A DNA stretch of 56,797 nucleotides, from NCBI GenBank assembly GCA_021201815.1, contig JAJQEC010000120.1, forward strand, positions 1-56,797, read 5' to 3'. Numbering within the stretch: the first letter of the stretch is position 1; every line of letters starts with the position of its first letter. Source of the DNA: Candidatus Azobacteroides sp. GTDB lineage: Bacteria; Bacteroidota; Bacteroidia; Bacteroidales; WRGA01. The notes under the pieces are model-generated. The model ran no database searches. It saw only the letters and a program-made list of their open reading frames with translations, and was not told the DNA's origin. This document shows positions 52,039-56,797 of this stretch, piece after piece. The position numbers and the translations under genes were made by a program.

Positions 52039-54168
52039 TTAATTGGTCCCTTTCATGCTTAGCTGTATTCTTTTTCTTTCCGTATCTACCCCGATTACCC
52101 TAACTTTTACATGTTGGTGAACAGAAACTATTTCAGCCGGGTTAGAGACAAACTTATCTGCCAGTTGCGAAACATGTACCAGGCCGTTTTCTTTTAACCC
52201 TATGTCTACAAAACATCCGAAATTGGTGATATTGGTCACTATGCCGGGCAATTCCATACCTTCGTACAAATCAGTAATTTCTTTTACATTCGGATCGAAC
52301 TCAAATACTTTTATAATCCGGCGGGGATCCCTTCCCGGCTTATCCAGTTCTTCCATAATATCTTTTAATGTCGGAAGCCCTACTTTGTCATTTACATACT
52401 TGTTAAGATCCAGTTGTTTCTTTAATTCTTTATTTTTGATAAGGTCTTCCACAGAACAGGAAAGATCTTTAGCCATTTGTTCAACGATATAATAACTTTC
52501 AGGGTGAACAGCCGAATTGTCCAATGGATTTTCCGCATCGGCAATACGTAGGAAGCCTGCAGACTGTTCAAAAGCCTTTTCTCCCATGCGGGGAACTTTC
52601 ATCAGTTCTTTCCGGCTCTTGAAATTTCCTTCTTTTGCCCTGTAATCTACAATATTCTGCGCCAGTTGAGGTCCAAGTCCTGAAATATATGTCAATAAAT
52701 GTTTGTTGGCAGTATTTACATTCACTCCGACCTGATTCACACAATTTTCGACTGTCTGATCCAGGGATTTTTTCAATTTGGTTTGATCTACGTCATGCTG
52801 ATATTGCCCTACACCGATGGATTTAGGATCTATCTTTACCAGTTCTGCCAATGGGTCCATTAACCGGCGCCCGATAGATATCGCTCCTCTTACCGTTACA
52901 TCATAATCCGGAAATTCTTCCCTGGCAATTTTCGATGCGGAATAAACCGATGCCCCACTTTCACTGACTACAAATACCTGTACTTTCCTGTCAAAAGGAA
53001 TATTGGTAACTAGCCGTTCTGTTTCCCTGCTGGCTGTGCCATTTCCTATCGCAATTGCCTCGATGTTATAAGTAGAAACCAGGTTTGCCAGTTTGATGGA
53101 TGCCCGTCCGGTTTCCTTCTGGGGAGGATGCGGATAAATGGTTTCATTATGTAACAGATTCCCCTGATCATCCAGGCAGACAACTTTACATCCGGTTCTG
53201 TAACCCGGATCAATCCCCAGTACTCTTTTTTGTCCCAGCGGAGGAGATAAAAGGAGCTGTCTGAGGTTTTCCATAAATACCCGGATTGCCTCTTCGTCGG
53301 CTTTCTCTTTTGATATTCCGGCAAATTCGCTTTCAATCGAAGGTTTTAATAACCGCTTATAAGAATCTTTCAACGCTTTCTCTATTTGCAGGGAAGCATC
53401 GGAACTATCTTTTACATAAAAACGGGAAAGTCTTTCAAGACATATACTGTCATCAGGGGTAATAGAAACTTTCAGTACTCCTTCACTTTCACCTCTTCGC
53501 ATGGCAAGCAAGCGATGCGAAGAACACTTCCGTAAAGGTATTTGGACATCAAAATAATCCCGGTATTTATCCGCTTCCTCTTCTTTCCCTTTTACCACCT
53601 TAGAAATAATAACCGCTTCTCTTTCAAAAACGTTCCGGACCGTATTCCGTGTTTTCTCATTTTCGCTGATCCACTCTGCAATGATATCTCTTGCTCCCTG
53701 TAAGGCTTCTTCCGCAGTAGCTACTTCGTCAGTAAGGAACTTCTCAGCCTTGTCTTCCATATTTCCTGACGCATAAGACATAATTATCTTAGCCAATGGT
53801 TCCAATCCTTTTTTTCTGGCTACTTCCGCTTTTGTCTGTCGTTTGGGTTTATAAGGAAGGTAAATATCTTCTATCTCGGTACCATTCCAGGAACTTTCAA
53901 TGCGTTTTCTTAAGTCATCGGTTAATTTTCCCTGTTCTTCAATAGTTGAAAGAATATACGTTTTCCGTTTTTCCAGATCCTGGAGTTTTTCATATAATTC
54001 CTGGATTTCCCCGATCTGGATTTCATTCAAGGTACCTGTCGCTTCTTTCCTGTAACGGCTGATAAAAGGAATGGTAGCTCCTTCATCCAGTAAGAAAATG
54101 GTGTTTGTAATTTGTTTTTCTGTAATACCTGTCTGCTGGGATATAAGTTGAGGGAAGATATCATTCAT
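52039..54168 (-). CDS. tex: Tex-family RNA-binding transcription accessory protein
   Basis: A 709-residue cytoplasmic nucleic-acid-binding protein. Domains in order: N-terminal helical Tex domain (about 1-200), YqgF/RNase H-like domain (from about 330, starting LGIDPGYRTGCKVVCLDDQG), helix-hairpin-helix region (about 485-560, YISGLGPQLAQNIVDYRAKE, LMKVPRMGEKAFEQSAGFLR) and a C-terminal S1 domain (about 635-708, LPGIVTNITNFGCFVDIGL, GLVHVSQLADKFV). Length and order match Tex. It acts in transcription and RNA handling; the details in this phylum are unclear. Its promoter overlaps one arm of the foldback repeat upstream. Confidence 0.95.
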   Translation of the reverse strand: MNDIFPQLISQQTGITEKQITNTIFLLDEGATIPFISRYRKEATGTLNEIQIGEIQELYEKLQDLEKRKTYILSTIEEQGKLTDDLRKRIESSWNGTEIEDIYLPYKPKRQTKAEVARKKGLEPLAKIIMSYASGNMEDKAEKFLTDEVATAEEALQGARDIIAEWISENEKTRNTVRNVFEREAVIISKVVKGKEEEADKYRDYFDVQIPLRKCSSHRLLAMRRGESEGVLKVSITPDDSICLERLSRFYVKDSSDASLQIEKALKDSYKRLLKPSIESEFAGISKEKADEEAIRVFMENLRQLLLSPPLGQKRVLGIDPGYRTGCKVVCLDDQGNLLHNETIYPHPPQKETGRASIKLANLVSTYNIEAIAIGNGTASRETERLVTNIPFDRKVQVFVVSESGASVYSASKIAREEFPDYDVTVRGAISIGRRLMDPLAELVKIDPKSIGVGQYQHDVDQTKLKKSLDQTVENCVNQVGVNVNTANKHLLTYISGLGPQLAQNIVDYRAKEGNFKSRKELMKVPRMGEKAFEQSAGFLRIADAENPLDNSAVHPESYYIVEQMAKDLSCSVEDLIKNKELKKQLDLNKYVNDKVGLPTLKDIMEELDKPGRDPRRIIKVFEFDPNVKEITDLYEGMELPGIVTNITNFGCFVDIGLKENGLVHVSQLADKFVSNPAEIVSVHQHVKVRVIGVDTERKRIQLSMKGTN

Positions 54169-54190
54169 AGTTTTCTATATTTCTTTACGA

Positions 54191-54221
54191 CAAAATTAAT
54201 AATAATATGATAATGTGCCAA
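54191..54221 (-). promoter_or_regulatory. Promoter of tex
   Basis: On the minus strand TTG (54221-54219), a 20-base spacer and TAATTTTG (54198-54191), 23 bases before the tex start. The TTG is inside the left arm of the foldback repeat (54212-54245). Confidence 0.6.
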
Positions 54222-54394
54222 TGTGAAAATAAGCCAATGTGCCAATGAAGAGGGTTGGAAATTATGAATCAGAGGAATGGCATAGTAATTTTTTTAATTA
54301 CTTATCTCTCAATTTCCACATTATTTCATTTCCACATTGACTAATTTCCACATTGACTAATTGGCACATTGGCATATTTTCACATTGGCACATT
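54212..54394. repeat. Foldback element with 34-base inverted arms made of CACATTG motifs
   Basis: Arms at 54212-54245 and 54361-54394 are inverted copies with 33 of 34 bases matching. Between and around them short units such as TTTCCACATT and CACATTGACTAATT are repeated. The whole lies between tex and the oxidoreductase stop codon and may fold into a long hairpin in the transcript of the oxidoreductase. Confidence 0.75.
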
Positions 54395-54408
54395 GACTCA
54401 TTAGCACA

Positions 54409-55371
54409 TTAACATCCCCATTCTTCCCTCAAACGATCCATGAGTTGCATAATGCGGAGGGTTTCCTGATGGGGCATAGCCGGAGTTTCCAGCCAGCCGT
54501 TGCGGATAGCTTCCATGCAGGCATATATTTCATATTCATATCCGGAAATCTGGGGTGGACGTTCGTAAGCTGCAATCAACTCATACTCTTCATTCACGAC
54601 GACTATCCGTTCCGGATTATTTATGTTTTCTACGATTACATGTCCTTTTTCCCCGGAAATAATCCCCAGCCTGTCGGTTTTTGCGAGCATAGTACTATAC
54701 AATACTGCCATTTTATTATTTTCGAAAGTCAGCGTAATACTTTCCTGCGCATCTACCCCTGTGTCTGCCTTTATACAGGAAGAGGAAACCGTTTTAGGAT
54801 GGGAGCCGAAAATCATAGAGGCAAAATTTAACGTATATACACCCAGATCCAATAAGGCTCCTCCTCCCAGTTCCGGTTTTATCAGCCTTTCCTTATGAGC
54901 AACCGGATATCCCAGATTTGCGGACAGAATAGTAGGGATTCCGATCATTCCGCTTTCCAGTACTTCATTTATTTTTCCTGACAATGGCATATACCGGGTC
55001 CAAACCCCTTCTGTAATAAAAGTTTGGTTTCTTTTTGACAAAGAAAGTAATTCTTCTGCTTCTCTGGCAGTCATGGTAAATGCTTTTTCACAAAGTACCG
55101 GTTTCCTTTTTTCCAGGCAGGCTTTAGCGTGTTGATAATGTTCGGAATGAGGAGTTGCAATATAAACAAGATCGATATTTTCTTTGTCCAGCATTTTTTC
55201 ATACGAATCAAAAGCTTCTGTCACTTCAAATTTTTCTGCAAATAAGCGTGCTGTTTCCATACGACGGGAAGCTACTGCCGTTATTTTTATGTTTGATAGT
55301 TGACAAAGAGTAGCGGCCATTTTTTCAGCCATCCGTCCCGTTCCGATAATTGCTATGTTGAAAGTATTCAT
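54409..55371 (-). CDS. Gfo/Idh/MocA-family NAD(P)-dependent oxidoreductase
   Basis: A 320-residue Rossmann-fold dehydrogenase. The dinucleotide site NIAIIGTGRMAEKMAATL is at 5-22; VYIATPHSEHYQHAKACLEKRKPVLCEKAFT holds the EK motif (Lys of CEKAFT) of the family; the C-terminal substrate domain has GGGALLDLGVYTLNFASMIFG with the usual Asp and Tyr. It resembles dihydrodiol/xylose-dehydrogenase-like members. It likely oxidises or reduces a sugar or polyol; the substrate cannot be read. Single gene between two repeat-rich spacers. Confidence 0.88.
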   Translation of the reverse strand: MNTFNIAIIGTGRMAEKMAATLCQLSNIKITAVASRRMETARLFAEKFEVTEAFDSYEKMLDKENIDLVYIATPHSEHYQHAKACLEKRKPVLCEKAFTMTAREAEELLSLSKRNQTFITEGVWTRYMPLSGKINEVLESGMIGIPTILSANLGYPVAHKERLIKPELGGGALLDLGVYTLNFASMIFGSHPKTVSSSCIKADTGVDAQESITLTFENNKMAVLYSTMLAKTDRLGIISGEKGHVIVENINNPERIVVVNEEYELIAAYERPPQISGYEYEIYACMEAIRNGWLETPAMPHQETLRIMQLMDRLREEWGC

Positions 55372-55882
55372 TTTTTTGAAAATTTTGTGTGCTTAAATAT
55401 ACGATATATTAATAAAACACAACATCATTTTTCTTTTTATATGCCGGAAAATTTGTACTTGATTTTTGAAAATGGTGAATAGACAAGGCTTTTAGTTTAC
55501 TCCAACCACTAAGGTTAACGCGGTTGATTTAATAGCTGATTCATTCTTCTGAGCACTGCCCTTAGTTTGTGAAGTAAAAATAAAAGGAAGACAGTGTTAA
55601 TTGATTACACGGATAGATAGAAGGGATGTTGCTGCTTATGATTAAGCCCCATCTCTTTTGGCGAAATAAACCGGATTGTGCTTCAAGAAACCCCACCCCT
55701 TTTGGCGGAGCCAAAAGGTACTCCCCTTCGGAGAAGGGGAGAGTTGGTGCGCAGCTTACCTTTGGGTACATGCAAAAGATAAGATGCCAGAGCACTCTTC
55801 CCTTCCCTGAAGGGAAGTACCTTTTCCACAGGAAAAGGGGAAGGGTTAACCCACGGATAATAACACCCGGCTAGTCAGTTAT
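55372..55882. other. Repeat-bearing intergenic region
   Basis: 511 bases without a plausible gene. The left part shows nothing except AT-rich upstream sequence of the oxidoreductase; the right part (55651-55850) carries hairpin repeats. Confidence 0.6.
55692..55848. repeat. Pair of two-hairpin REP-like units in opposite orientation
   Basis: Minus-strand unit: hairpins at 55741-55721 (9-bp stem, 3-base loop) and 55718-55698 (9-bp stem, 3-base loop), joined by TA. Plus-strand unit: hairpins at 55802-55817 (7-bp stem) and 55820-55838 (8-bp stem), again joined by TA. Each unit ends in a G-rich GGNNGGG. A third, partial unit is at 51117-51151, and a fragment lies near 55653-55668. Confidence 0.7.
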
Positions 55883-56245
55883 TTACGCTTTCCCCTTCCT
55901 TCCCTTTTTGCTGTAAATAAACACCGAGGTAACCCCAAGCAGCAAAAAAACAGCATATTCCTTTGCATTCATGGCTGCCTGTATCTTTATGGCGTCATCC
56001 TCACTTGCCCCGGGAGGCGGTGCCGAGAGGGAAGGGTCATCTTCCTGTGAAAAGATATCCTGCCCTTTGCCGGCAAAGACCGGGGGGTAGGCTTTTTCCT
56101 GCCCCTGCCGGGTGTCCCATGGTGCTTTTTCCTGCTTCCCTGTCAGGAAAGAGGAAGGTAGGTTATCTGAAAATGCCTGCTGCCCCTGAGCCTGTAGGGC
56201 AGCCATGCATAGCAGCAGGGTATATATTATAAATGTCTTTTTCAT
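55883..56245 (-). CDS. Small secreted protein with exosortase-like C-terminal sorting signal
   Basis: A 120-residue protein with a signal peptide (1-20, MKKTFIIYTLLLCMAALQAQ), a low-complexity polar middle with no Cys, a Pro-rich segment SAPPPGA (74-80), an acidic patch and a hydrophobic helix (about 97-111, YAVFLLLGVTSVFIY) followed by the basic tail SKKGRKGKA. This three-part C-terminus is what exosortases and related transpeptidases recognise. It starts 11 bases after the stop of the T9SS cargo gene, so both are on one mRNA. No homologue is recognised; a simple C-terminally anchored membrane protein is the alternative. Base composition is clearly richer in G and C than the rest of the window. 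Confidence 0.6.
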   Translation of the reverse strand: MKKTFIIYTLLLCMAALQAQGQQAFSDNLPSSFLTGKQEKAPWDTRQGQEKAYPPVFAGKGQDIFSQEDDPSLSAPPPGASEDDAIKIQAAMNAKEYAVFLLLGVTSVFIYSKKGRKGKA

Positions 56246-56256
56246 ATTCTTTTTTG

Positions 56257-56797
56257 TTAACGGGTGATCTTACGGGTGATAGTATTTCCTTTTTTATCCG
56301 TTGCCCGGATGAGATAGATTCCGGATGGCAGCTCCTCCAGGGAAAGGGAGGTTACCGAAAAGGCCTGTTTGCATACCTTTCCCGTGATGGTATGGACGGT
56401 AATACCGGCAGGCTGTGAAAGCAATACTTCCTGCTTTGTAAAAGAAAGGGTAAATTCTTCCTGTGCTGTGGTTTCCAACCCGGTGCCCAACCCGTTATCC
56501 TCGACATAAATATAGAGTGCCTGGAGCACGGGGCGGTATTCGTACTGTGAAGAAGAGAAATCCCCCGTGCCGTCCGAGAAGCGTAACCTGAGTGTTTTGA
56601 TCTCCCCTGTAAAGCCGAACCACAGCTCCCACATCTCCCTCAGGTCGGTGGACTGCACGGCAGGGCAGAGGGCATTGTTTCCCATGAGCACGGGCAGCAT
56701 GTAGTTGTCCAGGGGACTGCTGTAGAGAAGGTTGTCATAATCCGCATCTTGGGATGCATCCACCATGGAGGAAGCATCCAGCAGCAGGTAAGCTGCA
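56257..56797 (-). CDS. C-terminal part of a type IX secretion cargo protein (partial at window edge)
   Basis: The frame is open to the window edge, so the true start lies beyond 56797. The 180 visible residues comprise a beta-rich region (REMWELWFGFTGEIKTLRLRF, YRPVLQALYIYVEDNG) and a typical type A T9SS C-terminal domain of about 60 residues: ITVHTITGKVCKQAF, LSLEELPSGIYLIRATD and the ending NTITRKITR. Such domains guide the protein across the outer membrane and are removed at the cell surface. No T9SS machinery genes are in the window. The next gene on the same strand is the small anchor-tailed protein. Local composition is GC-rich compared with most of the window. Confidence 0.8.
   Translation of the reverse strand, partial: AAYLLLDASSMVDASQDADYDNLLYSSPLDNYMLPVLMGNNALCPAVQSTDLREMWELWFGFTGEIKTLRLRFSDGTGDFSSSQYEYRPVLQALYIYVEDNGLGTGLETTAQEEFTLSFTKQEVLLSQPAGITVHTITGKVCKQAFSVTSLSLEELPSGIYLIRATDKKGNTITRKITR

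Noticed and set aside
1..56797. tRNA, rRNA, integrase or insertion sequence genes
   Set aside because: None was seen on either strand; repeats present are small and non-coding.

Overview
The window reads as a low-GC chromosomal segment of a Bacteroidota bacterium, most likely Bacteroidales. Support: several promoters with the phylum-specific form TTG-N19/20-TAnnTTTG instead of -35/-10 boxes (before thiL, rplU, rpsO, wzm and tex); weak or absent Shine-Dalgarno sequences; Bacteroidales-type gene blocks (lpxK-punA-thiL; PASTA protein-rluD-ddl-acyltransferase; coaX-outer membrane protein-lptC-CBS membrane protein); and a type IX secretion C-terminal domain at the right edge. The species cannot be fixed from sequence reading alone.

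Layout. 0.2-4.8 kb: lipid A kinase lpxK, punA, thiL, a LolA-like carrier, rplU-rpmA. 4.9-9.9 kb (minus strand): dinB, then an operon PASTA-rluD-ddl-acyltransferase. 10.1-13.0 kb: rpsO, then a minus-strand pair of a glycan-initiating sugar phosphate transferase and a GT4 glycosyltransferase. 13.2-20.4 kb: pyrF, the coaX-OMP-lptC-CBS block, an exosortase-family transpeptidase gene and a K+/H+ antiporter.

20.9-40.0 kb is the centrepiece: about 19 kb on the minus strand, apparently one long operon for a surface polysaccharide (O-antigen type). It reads wzm-wzt, two FdtA/QdtA-type cupins, a sugar N-formyltransferase with an ankyrin tail, a 3-aminotransferase (frameshifted), a glycosyltransferase-acetyltransferase fusion, a series of glycosyltransferases (GT2, GT4, GT14-like, GT8-like), wecB, an acetyltransferase (frameshifted), an O-antigen ligase-like membrane protein and a WecA-like initiator. 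Together they predict a glycan started on undecaprenyl phosphate, carrying N-formylated 3-amino-3,6-dideoxyhexose and ManNAc-type sugars, exported by an ABC transporter and transferred by the ligase.

40.2-48.2 kb: an acetyltransferase, a lipoprotein, a Skp/OmpH-like protein, a small membrane protein, class I fumarase, a Fes-like esterase and a DUF2156-GNAT pair. 48.2-49.7 kb is mostly noncoding, with a degenerate 22-bp tandem repeat and possible hairpins. 49.7-55.4 kb: a Nim-like flavoprotein, dapA, a frameshifted beta-barrel protein, tex, a Gfo/Idh/MocA oxidoreductase, with foldback and hairpin repeats between them. The last 0.9 kb is visibly more GC-rich and holds the end of a T9SS cargo gene followed 11 bases later by a small secreted protein with an exosortase-like C-terminal anchor.

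Three genes (aminotransferase, acetyltransferase, beta-barrel protein) each carry one frameshift in a short repeat or homopolymer. These may be real mutations, phase-variable tracts or sequencing errors; the sequence alone cannot decide.
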